This document shows, one piece after another, positions 41,662 through 49,818 of a DNA stretch of 64,000 bases (positions are counted from its first letter, which is position 1; the number at the start of each line of letters is the position of its first letter). The notes beneath the pieces were generated by a model. It searched no databases. It was not told where the DNA came from and was given only the letters and a program-made list of their open reading frames with translations. Origin of the DNA: Rhodothermales bacterium (GTDB lineage Bacteria; Bacteroidota; Rhodothermia; Rhodothermales; Bin80); NCBI GenBank assembly GCA_028278205.1, contig JANQES010000100.1, positions 1 to 64,000 on the forward strand, written 5' to 3'. The position numbers were made by a program, and so were the translations under genes.

Positions 41662-43998
41662 ATGGAGGCTGCTCGCTGGGATCAACTGGCTACGTTGTTC
41701 GAACAGGCCGAGGCGCTGGCTCCGGCGCAACGCCCGGCCTTCCTCGACCGGGTCTGCGGCGCCGATGCCGACCTGCGCGCCCAGCTCGAAGCACTCCTCG
41801 ACACCAGCGACGAAGCCCACGCCTACTTCGAAGACTTTGCCAACGCCGTCTTTACAGATGAAACCGCTTCGGCCACCGTGCCGCCTATGCAGCGCGTGGC
41901 CCATTATCAGGTGATCGAGAAACTCGGCGGCGGCGGCATGGGCGTCGTCTACAAAGCCCTCGACACCAAACTCGACCGGTTCATCGCGCTCAAGTTTTTA
42001 CCGCCGCAGTTCAGCGCAGACGAGGCGGCCAAAGCGCGCTTTGTCACCGAAGCCAAAGCGGCCTCGGCGCTCGACCACGTCAACCTCTGCACCATCCATG
42101 AGATCGGCGAGACCGACGACGGGCAGTTCTTCATCGCCATGGCCTATTACGAGGGCCAGACGCTCAAGCAAAAGATTGCCCGCGGGCCGATGCCGCTCGA
42201 CGAAAGCCTCGACGTGGCCATCCAGATCGTTCAGGGGCTGGCGAAAGCGCACGCGCGCGGCATCATCCATCGCGACGTCAAGCCGGCCAACGTCATCGTC
42301 ACCACCGACGGCGTGGTCAAGATTCTCGACTTCGGGCTGGCCAAGATCGCCGATCATCACCTGACGAAAACCGGGATGGCCCTCGGCACCACCGCCTACA
42401 TGAGCCCGGAACAGGCGCAAGGCCAGGCCGTGGACCACCGGACGGACTTCTGGAGCCTGGGCGTGGTGCTCTACGAGATGATCACCGGGCAGCGGCCCTT
42501 CAGCGCGGAGTCGGGGCAGGCGGTGCTTTATTCGCTGATCAACCTGGCGCACAAACCCGTGACGAGCCTGCGCGTGGGCCTGCCGCTGTCGGTGGAGCAT
42601 CTCATCAACAAGACCCTGGCTAAAGCCGCCGCCGAACGCTATCAACATGCCGACGACCTGCTGGTGGATCTGAGGGCGACTAAAAAGGAGGCGACCGGCC
42701 AGAGCCAGATCAATGCCGCCGTGCCGGTGGCCCCGCCGGCGCCTCCCGCAGACTCCTCGGTCTCGGCGCCCTCGAAACAACACGCCACGCCGGCCCCGGA
42801 ACCCGCGCCGCCGCAACCCGGACCGCTCAAGATCCTCGTGGTTGATGACGAGGCGGAATTCGAACTGCTGATCCGCTATCGGTTTCGCAAAAAGATTCGA
42901 TCGACCGACTGGACCTTCCTCTTCACCAAAGACGGCCTCGAAGCGCTCGACGTCTTGCGGGCCGACCCGGAAATCGAAATCGTCCTGACGGATCTCAACA
43001 TGCCCAACATGGACGGGCTGACGTTGCTGTCGGAGTTGGGCAAGTTGAACCGCCTGCTCAAAGCCGTCGTGGTGACAGCCTACGGCGACATGAACAACCT
43101 GCGCACGGCGATGAACCGGGGCGCCTTCGACTTCGTGACCAAACCCATCAATTTCGAAGACCTGGAAACGACGATCCTCAAGACGGAGCAGGAACTGCTG
43201 ACGCACCAGAAGGCGCTCGAAGCCCAGGAGCAACTCGTGAGCCTGCGCAAGGAGCTGGAAGTGGCCCGCAACATTCAGGAGGCGGTGTTGCCGCACACAC
43301 TGGCCAGCCGCCAGGGCTTCGAAAGCCGCCCGGACTTTAAGGTGTATGCCTTCATGGCCCCGGCCGCCGAGGTCAGCGGCGATTTCTACGACTTCTTTCT
43401 GATCGAAGACGACTGGCTGGGGTTCGTCGTGGGGCAGGTGTCGGGCAAGGGGGTTTCGGCGGCGTTGTTTACGGTGCTGGGCCGGACGGTGCTGCGGGCG
43501 CTGACGTTGCAAAACACGCCGCCGGGCACGTGCCTGCAACAGATGCATACGTTGCTCTTCCCGGCGACGCTGCCGGCGATGTCGCTCTCGCTTTTTTTCG
43601 GCATCCTGGACGGGCGAACGGGGACGCTCTCGTATTGCAACGCGGGCCACAAGGCGCCCTTTGTGTTGCGCGCCGACGGCGGCGTGGCGCCCCTCGAAGA
43701 CGCCGGCAATACGGCCATGGCTCCCGCGCAAGAAGGAGTCTTTCAGACACGAGAAACGACCCTGGCGCCCGGCGAAGGTCTTTTTTTGTTCACCGACGGG
43801 GTCTTCAAAGTCACCAATGAGCGCGGCACGCCGTTCACGCCGGATCGGCTGGCGACGTTGCTCCGGCAGGTGCACGAGGCGGCGCCGGCACAACTCATCC
43901 GCCACGTCGTGCGCGAGGTAGCCACGTTTTCCGACGACGCCCATCAGGCGGACGATGTCACGCTCCTGGCCTTGCGGTTCCTGGGCCACGCTCCGTGA
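41662..43998 (+). CDS. Ser/Thr kinase - receiver - PP2C phosphatase fusion
   Basis: 778 residues from ATG 41662 (MEAARWDQL). Residues 1-75 are a helical N-terminal extension. A Hanks-type kinase spans about 80-345: P-loop GGGGMGVVYKA, ATP lysine in ALKFL, HRDVKPAN, DFGLAK, SPEQ. A Pro/Ala linker follows. A response-regulator receiver spans about 388-500 (VVDDEAE, phospho-acceptor Asp in LTDLNMPNMDG, Lys in VTKP). A coiled linker leads to an RsbU/SpoIIE PP2C phosphatase at about 535-770 (SGDFYDFF, SGKGVSAALF, ADDVTLLAL). One chain thus has kinase and phosphatase activity with an Asp input. A propeller histidine kinase follows; a paralogue is at 60612. Confidence 0.93.
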   Translation: MEAARWDQLATLFEQAEALAPAQRPAFLDRVCGADADLRAQLEALLDTSDEAHAYFEDFANAVFTDETASATVPPMQRVAHYQVIEKLGGGGMGVVYKALDTKLDRFIALKFLPPQFSADEAAKARFVTEAKAASALDHVNLCTIHEIGETDDGQFFIAMAYYEGQTLKQKIARGPMPLDESLDVAIQIVQGLAKAHARGIIHRDVKPANVIVTTDGVVKILDFGLAKIADHHLTKTGMALGTTAYMSPEQAQGQAVDHRTDFWSLGVVLYEMITGQRPFSAESGQAVLYSLINLAHKPVTSLRVGLPLSVEHLINKTLAKAAAERYQHADDLLVDLRATKKEATGQSQINAAVPVAPPAPPADSSVSAPSKQHATPAPEPAPPQPGPLKILVVDDEAEFELLIRYRFRKKIRSTDWTFLFTKDGLEALDVLRADPEIEIVLTDLNMPNMDGLTLLSELGKLNRLLKAVVVTAYGDMNNLRTAMNRGAFDFVTKPINFEDLETTILKTEQELLTHQKALEAQEQLVSLRKELEVARNIQEAVLPHTLASRQGFESRPDFKVYAFMAPAAEVSGDFYDFFLIEDDWLGFVVGQVSGKGVSAALFTVLGRTVLRALTLQNTPPGTCLQQMHTLLFPATLPAMSLSLFFGILDGRTGTLSYCNAGHKAPFVLRADGGVAPLEDAGNTAMAPAQEGVFQTRETTLAPGEGLFLFTDGVFKVTNERGTPFTPDRLATLLRQVHEAAPAQLIRHVVREVATFSDDAHQADDVTLLALRFLGHAP

Positions 43999-44107
43999 TC
44001 TGATTGCGCGCCGGAATACGTATAATGTGTAGGACGTACTTCGTAGTGCGTACTGCGGCGAAAAGGCATTTTTAACGCAGCCTGAGAGACCCTCTGAGGG
44101 CGCTGCC

Positions 44108-47100
44108 ATGCGGTCTTTACGTACGATCATCATCGCGTCGTTGACGCTGCTCTCGGCCCTGCCTGCTCCGGTGGCCGCCCAGCAGCATACGATCCGGTTC
44201 GATCATTTGACGGCAGACAACGGCCTCTCGCATAATAATGTCTCTTCGATTCTTCAAGATCGCGACGGGTTCATGTGGTTCGGCACGGAACGCGGCCTCA
44301 ATCACTATGATGGGTATCGGTTTACCCACTTCAAAGAAGACCCCGGAGACTCCACGCGTCTGAGCAATGATTGGATCCATGTCATCTATGAAGACAGCCA
44401 GGGGACGCTCTGGTTGGGCACGGACCAGGGCATCAACCGCTTTGACCGCGCCACAGGACGCTTCGCCTCGTTCCTGCACGATCCCAACGCGCCGCAGAGC
44501 CTGCTTACGACCAGAGTTTATAGCATCTATGAAGACAGCCGGGGCCTGCTCTGGTTTGGCTCCCAAAACACCGGGCTTTATCGCTACGACCGCGCCACCG
44601 GGACCTTCCGCTCCTTCCAGCACGATCCCGCCGATCCGTCGAGCGTGAGCGATGACTTCATTATCTCCCTCTGCGAGGATCAGGCCGGGATGCTTTGGAT
44701 CGGAACGCGCCAGGGCGGGCTGAACCGCTTCGACCACGCCACGGAGACCTTCACCGTCTTCCGGCATGACCCCGCCGATCCGTCGAGTGTGAATGATAAT
44801 GGGATCTCTTCCCTCTATACAGACAGCAAAGGCGTCCTCTGGGTGGGGACTTTTGACGGAGGGTTGAACCGCTTCGACCACGCCTCCGAGTCGTTCACCC
44901 ACTTCACCCACGACCCCGACGACGCCACGAGCCTCAACCGCGGCGGGGTCCGCAGCATCTACGAAGACGTCCAGGGAACGCTCTGGGTGGGGACTTTCGA
45001 CGGCGGGCTCAACCGCTTCGACCACGCCTCCGCGTCGTTCACTCGTTTCATCCACGACCCCGACGACCTCGCCAGTCTCAGCTTTAACCAGGTCGCGCAG
45101 ATTTATGGAGACCGCACCGGCATCCTCTGGATTGGCACCGCCGGGGGAGGAATCAACCGCTTCGACCCGGCGGCAGGCTCCTTCACGCATATCCGGCACG
45201 ATCAGAATAATCCCAACAGTCTCAGCCAGAACAGCGTCTGGTCTATCTATGAAGACCCGGTGCAGCCAGCGGTGCTCTGGATCGGCACTGCCGAGGGCGG
45301 GCTCAACCGCTTCGACCGCGCCACCGGCTCATTCACCCATTTCACCCACAACCCCGGCGACCCCCGCAGCCTCAACGACGACATCGTCGAAGCCATCTAT
45401 CGGGATCGCGACGGAGTGCTCTGGGTGGGCACGCAGGGGGGGCTCAACCGGCTGAACCCGGACGGACGATCGTTTACCCGCTTCCTGGACGACCATCCCG
45501 ACGAACTCCACAACTGGATCCGGTTCATTTACGAATCGCCGGAGGAACCGGGCGTGCTCTGGGTGTCGCGCGGCGCCGGAGGCCTCACGCGTTTTGACAA
45601 GCAGACGGGCACCGTCGAATCGTTCCCCAAAGACCCGAAAAACCCGCACAGTATGGGCGGCAACTGGGCCTCGGCTATTCACGAAGACGAAAACGGGATT
45701 TTTTGGATCACTTCGACGGGCGGCGGGCTCAACCGCTTCGACCGCACCACACGCAAAGCCAGGGCTTTCCTACAACAGGCCGATCTCTCGAAGGGCTTGC
45801 CAAGCGACGAGGTCTATTCCGTCCACGAAGACCCAGCGGGCATGCTCTGGGTGGGCACGGCCAACGGCCTCTCCCGGTTCGACCCGGCGACGGAGTCGTT
45901 TACGCATCTCACCGAGGAGAACAGCGACCTGCCCAGCAACATGGTCTACGGGATCCTCGACGATGCAGTGGGCAACCTCTGGATCAGCACGCTGGGCGGG
46001 CTATCGGAGTACAACCCGGCGACCAACACTTTCCGCAACTTCGACGTGGACCGGGGCGTGCAGGCGAGAGCCTTCAATCCGTATGCCTACTACAAGAGCC
46101 CCAGCGGCGAGTTATTCTTCGGCGGCACCAACGGGTTGAACAGCTTCTTTCCCGAACAAATTCGCGGCAACCCGTACCCGCCGCAGGTGGTCGTGACGGC
46201 CTTCGAGCTTTTCAACCTGTCTACGGCGCCCGGCGAACCGGTCTCGCAGCTTAACCGGATCGCCTTTCCCAAAGCCATCACCCTGTCGCACCGGCAGAAC
46301 GATCTTTCTTTCGAGTACGTGGGCCTGCATTACAGCAACCCGGCCAAGAATCAGTATGAATTTACGCTCGAAAACTACGAGGAAGCATGGCACCCGGCAG
46401 GCACCCAACGGACGGCCACCTACACGAGCCTGGAGCCGGGCACCTACATCTTTCGGGTCAAAGCCGCCAACCGGGACGGGGTCTGGAGCGAAGAAGGGGC
46501 GTCGGTCCGGATTGTGATCAAGCCGCCGTGGTGGAAAACTCCCTGGGCTTACACGCTCTACGGGCTGCTCTTCGTGGCGAGCCTCGTAGCAGTAGACCGC
46601 ATCCAGCGCGCGCGGCTGATCCGCAAAGAGCGGGCGCGGGCCGAGATGCGCGAAGCCAAACTCAGGGCCGAGGCCGCCGAACTGGAAGCCAAAGCCGCCG
46701 CCGCCGAATCGAGGGCGTTGCGCGCTAAAAACGAACAGAAAGAGCACGAACTCGAAAAAGCGCGCGAACTCGAAAAAGCGTACAACAAACTGCAAAAAAC
46801 GCAGGATCAACTCATCCAGGCCGAAAAGATGGCGTCGCTGGGGCAACTCACTGCCGGCATCGCCCACGAAATCAAAAACCCGCTCAACTTCGTCAACAAC
46901 TTCGCAGAGATCAACGCCGAACTCGTCGACGAACTCTTCGAAGAACTCGATACCGATCCGGAGATCCGGCTGGACGACGTCAAGGAGACGCTCAACGACA
47001 TCAAGATCATCGCAGGCAAGATCAACACCCAGGGCAAACGCGCCGACGGCATCGTCAAGAGCATGATGCTGCACGCCCAGGGCAACCAGGGCATCCGCGA

Positions 47101-47581
47101 ACGCGTCGATCTCAACGCGCTGCTGGAAGAGTTTATCAACCTGGCCTATCAGGGCACACGCGCCCAGGAACTCAACTTCAACGTGCAGATCGAAGCGGAG
47201 TACGACGACGCGGTAGGCCGGCTGGAGGTGATCCCGCAAGAGATGGGGCGGGTGTTTATCAACCTGCTCAACAATGCATTCTATGCCGTGCATGAGAAGG
47301 CAGGCACACTCGGCACCGACTACGTGCCCACGGTGTCGGTACGCACGAAAAACCGGGGCGACCGCGTAGAAATACGGGTGCGCGACAACGGCACCGGCAT
47401 CCCGCCGAAGGTCCGCCAGCGCATCTTCGAGCCGTTCTTTTCGACGAAGCCGACCGGCACCGGGACAGGCCTGGGCCTTTCGCTGAGTTACGACATCGTG
47501 GTGCAGGGCCACGGCGGCACCCTGACGGTAGAAAGCGAGGCCGGCGCCTTCACGGAATTCACCATCACCCTGCCGCGATAA
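44108..47581 (+). CDS. Reg_prop beta-propeller sensor histidine kinase
   Basis: 1157 residues. The signal sequence ends VAAQ near residue 25. About fourteen Reg_prop blades (LW-GT--GGLNRFD pattern) fill residues 30-690, enough for two seven-bladed propellers. A Y_Y_Y domain follows (YEFTLENYEEAWHP, YTSLEPGTYIFRVKAANRDG), then a membrane segment (WAYTLYGLLFVASLVAV), a long coiled coil, the H-box LTAGIAHEIKNPLNFVNNF (His near 918), and an HATPase with DNGTGIPP and GTGTGLGLSLSYDIV. It senses an extracytoplasmic ligand. It has no receiver of its own; the receiver in the preceding kinase-phosphatase is the obvious partner. Confidence 0.93.
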   Translation: MRSLRTIIIASLTLLSALPAPVAAQQHTIRFDHLTADNGLSHNNVSSILQDRDGFMWFGTERGLNHYDGYRFTHFKEDPGDSTRLSNDWIHVIYEDSQGTLWLGTDQGINRFDRATGRFASFLHDPNAPQSLLTTRVYSIYEDSRGLLWFGSQNTGLYRYDRATGTFRSFQHDPADPSSVSDDFIISLCEDQAGMLWIGTRQGGLNRFDHATETFTVFRHDPADPSSVNDNGISSLYTDSKGVLWVGTFDGGLNRFDHASESFTHFTHDPDDATSLNRGGVRSIYEDVQGTLWVGTFDGGLNRFDHASASFTRFIHDPDDLASLSFNQVAQIYGDRTGILWIGTAGGGINRFDPAAGSFTHIRHDQNNPNSLSQNSVWSIYEDPVQPAVLWIGTAEGGLNRFDRATGSFTHFTHNPGDPRSLNDDIVEAIYRDRDGVLWVGTQGGLNRLNPDGRSFTRFLDDHPDELHNWIRFIYESPEEPGVLWVSRGAGGLTRFDKQTGTVESFPKDPKNPHSMGGNWASAIHEDENGIFWITSTGGGLNRFDRTTRKARAFLQQADLSKGLPSDEVYSVHEDPAGMLWVGTANGLSRFDPATESFTHLTEENSDLPSNMVYGILDDAVGNLWISTLGGLSEYNPATNTFRNFDVDRGVQARAFNPYAYYKSPSGELFFGGTNGLNSFFPEQIRGNPYPPQVVVTAFELFNLSTAPGEPVSQLNRIAFPKAITLSHRQNDLSFEYVGLHYSNPAKNQYEFTLENYEEAWHPAGTQRTATYTSLEPGTYIFRVKAANRDGVWSEEGASVRIVIKPPWWKTPWAYTLYGLLFVASLVAVDRIQRARLIRKERARAEMREAKLRAEAAELEAKAAAAESRALRAKNEQKEHELEKARELEKAYNKLQKTQDQLIQAEKMASLGQLTAGIAHEIKNPLNFVNNFAEINAELVDELFEELDTDPEIRLDDVKETLNDIKIIAGKINTQGKRADGIVKSMMLHAQGNQGIRERVDLNALLEEFINLAYQGTRAQELNFNVQIEAEYDDAVGRLEVIPQEMGRVFINLLNNAFYAVHEKAGTLGTDYVPTVSVRTKNRGDRVEIRVRDNGTGIPPKVRQRIFEPFFSTKPTGTGTGLGLSLSYDIVVQGHGGTLTVESEAGAFTEFTITLPR

Positions 47582-47695
47582 GGCAGATTTCAATCCAGGC
47601 AGACTGTCCATCCGTAATCCCCCATTGGCCCTTCCCCATTCGCCATTGGCTATTTCAGCCTGCGCCGTGTATATTCTCGCGGTATGAGATTGGAA

Positions 47696-47723
47696 AACCG
47701 ACTTTTGCGCACAAGAGCCGGTT
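47696..47723 (+). promoter_or_regulatory. leader hairpin before the GGPPPGSMQVY gene
   Basis: AACCGACTTTTG and CAAGAGCCGGTT pair at 10 of 12 positions around CGCA, 37 bases before the start codon. TTGGCT-18-TATATT (47646-47675) is a weak promoter candidate upstream. Confidence 0.4.
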
Positions 47724-47759
47724 CAGCAGGCACACGTCAAAAAAACTTTGGAGGGCATC

Positions 47760-48074
47760 ATGCAAGTCAGAAACGATCCGGCTGCACACGCAGCGATTGC
47801 AGCAGAACTTCAGAGCCTTCTCCGAACCCACCCTGCGCTGAAACTTGAATTTCTCGCTTCGATGTCCCGGCTCTTTCGCGAGCACGGCTTGCCGCTGGAA
47901 CCGGAGATTCTGGCTAAGCTCACCCTTTCGATCGACGGGGTGCGCGCGCCGGTATCGATGGCCGGAGGCCCGCCGCCAGGATCGATGCAAGTCTACGCCG
48001 GAGGCCCACCGCCGGGGTCGATGCAGGTCTACATGGAAGAAGACTACGACGAGGTGTATGTTCTGGATAAATGA
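47760..48074 (+). CDS. small protein with two GGPPPGSMQVY repeats, candidate modified-peptide precursor
   Basis: 104 residues from ATG 47760, with GGAGG at ribosome-site distance. Residues 1-65 are helical (PAAHAAIAAELQSLLRTHPALKLEFL, SRLFREHGLPLEPEILAKLTLSI) and loosely recall leader regions of nitrile-hydratase-like RiPP precursors. Two 12-residue tandem units GGPPPGSMQVY(A/M) follow, then an acidic tail EEDYDEVYVLDK. The two 36-base units differ at four synonymous positions and only the last codon changes the residue, so the peptide repeat is under selection. The next gene is a prolyl-4-hydroxylase-like oxygenase. Alternatives are a structural or adaptor protein with a proline-rich tail. 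Confidence 0.75.
   Translation: MQVRNDPAAHAAIAAELQSLLRTHPALKLEFLASMSRLFREHGLPLEPEILAKLTLSIDGVRAPVSMAGGPPPGSMQVYAGGPPPGSMQVYMEEDYDEVYVLDK
47964..48035 (+). repeat. in-frame tandem duplication, 2 x 36 bases
   Basis: Two adjacent units encode GGPPPGSMQVYA and GGPPPGSMQVYM. Differences are CCG/CCA, CCA/CCG, GGA/GGG and CAA/CAG (all silent) plus the final GCC/ATG. Confidence 0.95.
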
Positions 48075-48087
48075 GGGCAGGCGGCCT

Positions 48088-48175
48088 TATGAATTTTGAT
48101 GGGGAAACCCGTCGGAGGTTTTCGGCCTTCAGGATACCGATGCCGTAGTACCGAATTCGAGCGTCAAAATTCATA
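48088..48175. repeat. ATGAATTTTG-bounded small element (copy B)
   Basis: 88 bases with perfect terminal inverted repeats TATGAATTTTGA / TCAAAATTCATA. The right half aligns with the element at 30243. It starts 14 bases after a stop codon and ends just before a terminator. Confidence 0.8.
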
Positions 48176-48183
48176 CGCGCAGG

Positions 48184-48222
48184 AAAGGCCACCGAGGCTA
48201 TCCAGGCTTCCGTGGCCTTTTT
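48184..48222 (+). terminator. intrinsic terminator between the small gene and the oxygenase gene
   Basis: AAAGGCCAC and GTGGCCTTT form a 9-base stem followed by TTT. It lies between the repeat-peptide gene and the oxygenase gene, so the small gene may be transcribed in excess of the enzyme. Confidence 0.75.
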
Positions 48223-48247
48223 GCTGCGCCTACACACGGAGCGCGCT

Positions 48248-48820
48248 ATGGCAGACTATGCCGAACCCAGACCGGGCATCATCACCCTGCCCCTGCTCGA
48301 TGCCACAACCTGCGAACGCATCATCGCCCTGGCCCACGAGCGAGACGAATGGCGGCAGGCCGGCGTCGTAGAAAAAAAGAGCGGCCACGGCCAGGTGATG
48401 ACGAGGGTGCGCTCGGCGGCGCTGAGCCCGTTCGGCGAAGGCACCGAGGTCTGGACGCTGCTCCACGCCCGGATCGACGCCGTCGTGCGCCCGCTCGTCA
48501 AGACGCGCTGGGCTCGCGACTTCCCGGTTCATTCGGAGTTTCAGGTCGTCCGCTATGACCCCGGCGATTTCTACCACACCCACCGGGATTCCGGCCCGCA
48601 CCTGGCCGATCGCTACTTCTCGGTCGTCTGCTATCTCAACGACGACTTCGACGGCGGCGGCACCCACTTCCCCGGCGCCGCCTACACCGTCGACCCGGTG
48701 AAAGGACACGCGCTGATCTTCCCCTCCGACTACCTGCATCGCGCCGAACGCATCATCGAGGGCACCAAGCACATCGCCGTCACCTGGCTGCTGGGCGCAC
48801 CGCCGGTTCAATGGATTTGA
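48248..48820 (+). CDS. 2-oxoglutarate/Fe(II) oxygenase, prolyl-4-hydroxylase-like
   Basis: 190 residues from ATG 48248 (MADYAEPRPGIITL). The jelly-roll oxygenase core shows FQVVRYDPGDFYHTHRDSG with the HxD iron pair, YFSVVCYLNDDFDGGGTHFPG, ALIFPSDYLHRAERIIEGTKHIAVTWLLG with the distal His and the 2-oxoglutarate-binding basic residue. This is the prolyl-4-hydroxylase alpha-subunit-like class, which hydroxylates proline in PPG-type sequences. The gene just upstream encodes a protein with two PPPG repeats, an obvious candidate substrate. GTG at 48212 is a poorer start because it lies inside the terminator. Confidence 0.88.
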   Translation: MADYAEPRPGIITLPLLDATTCERIIALAHERDEWRQAGVVEKKSGHGQVMTRVRSAALSPFGEGTEVWTLLHARIDAVVRPLVKTRWARDFPVHSEFQVVRYDPGDFYHTHRDSGPHLADRYFSVVCYLNDDFDGGGTHFPGAAYTVDPVKGHALIFPSDYLHRAERIIEGTKHIAVTWLLGAPPVQWI

Positions 48821-48831
48821 TGGTCAGGTCG

Positions 48832-48925
48832 TACTGCGTATTGCGTAAGGGTGCCACAACACGAGCACTGAATCAAGTTCAGCAAAGGCTTCGCAACTGA
48901 CGAAGTAAATACGCAATACGAAATA
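48832..48925. repeat. inverted element with CGTATTG arms
   Basis: CGTACTGCGTATTGCGTA (period 7) faces TACGCAATACGAAAT. It fills the gap between the stop codons of the convergent oxygenase (48820) and FkbM (48930) genes. A related one-arm sequence is at 44036-44059. Confidence 0.75.
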
Positions 48926-48929
48926 GAGA

Positions 48930-49664
48930 TCATCCGCCATCAGACAACCCTGGGATGTACGCCACGGCGTCGTAGGGTTCCATCACGATGAAATAGCCCT
49001 GGTCGTAGAGATAGAGCACGAGGTCGCGAAGCCGGTCTTTGCCCATAACCTGATGCCAGTGGCCGTGCTCGAAACGGATGATCATCGGTTTGATCCGCTC
49101 GAAGTCGATCATCTTGACGATCTCATAATCATACCCCTCGGTGTCAATCTTTAACAGATCGACGCGCGTCACCTCGTGCCGGTCGAGAAGCTCCTGGAGC
49201 GAGAGGCAGGGCACTTTTTCTTCAATGATATACGCGCCCGGCGTATTCGATTTTTTGTGGTGTTCACTATCGAACGAGGCGATGCCTTTCATCCATTCGG
49301 GCAAACCGGTCAGGGTGGGGTCTACGCGGTATAGAACCTGCTCGCTGGCCGAGGCGTGGAGGGCGGCATTGACCGGGATGACCTGCGGATGCGCGCTGTA
49401 ATTGCGGACGAGTTCCTGGTAGATGTCCGGGAGGGGTTCGACGACGAGGCCTCGGACCTTGTTCTGGGTTACGAAGGCATAGAGTTCATCGCGCATCACC
49501 CCGTCGTTGGCGCCGATGTGGATGAAAAAGAAGTTGTCTGTTTTTCGAAGCCGCCGGTAGAGCAGCGTTTCAAAAAACGTCAGGGCCGTCTTTTTACGCA
49601 GGCGATACCCCCAGCGCGAAACCATCGCGTCGAGGCTTTTTATGACGGTGTGTCTCAGGTTCAT
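48930..49664 (-). CDS. FkbM-family methyltransferase
   Basis: 244 residues from ATG 49664 (MNLRHTVIKSLDAMV). The FkbM methyltransferase core is FFFIHIGANDGVMRDELYAFV, LVVEPLPDIYQELVRNY, VIPVNAALHA and VDLLKIDTEGYDYEIVKMIDF. These enzymes O-methylate sugars or small molecules. It begins a run of glycan-related genes on the minus strand. The sequence upstream of 49664 in frame is repeat element and not coding. Confidence 0.9.
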   Translation of the reverse strand: MNLRHTVIKSLDAMVSRWGYRLRKKTALTFFETLLYRRLRKTDNFFFIHIGANDGVMRDELYAFVTQNKVRGLVVEPLPDIYQELVRNYSAHPQVIPVNAALHASASEQVLYRVDPTLTGLPEWMKGIASFDSEHHKKSNTPGAYIIEEKVPCLSLQELLDRHEVTRVDLLKIDTEGYDYEIVKMIDFERIKPMIIRFEHGHWHQVMGKDRLRDLVLYLYDQGYFIVMEPYDAVAYIPGLSDGG

Positions 49665-49818
49665 CGATTTTGGATTTTGGATTTTAGATTTTGGATTGAC
49701 CTTCTTCAACGCAATTCATCAAATCGAAAAGGCGTGCCGGCCTCAATCGGCGCAGCTTTCTCGTTTGTTAAAAGGGGATCGAAAATTGACCAATCCAAAA
49801 TCTAAAATCCAAAATCAG
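49665..49818. repeat. TTTTGGA inverted element (copy 4)
   Basis: Arms at 49667-49697 and 49791-49818 enclose about 93 bases. It starts beside the FkbM start codon, and its right arm encodes the last four residues (DFGF) and stop of the glycosyltransferase. Confidence 0.9.

Noticed and set aside
48212..48247. GTG start at 48212 for the oxygenase
   Set aside because: It lies in the right arm of the terminator; ATG 48248 begins a conventional N-terminus.
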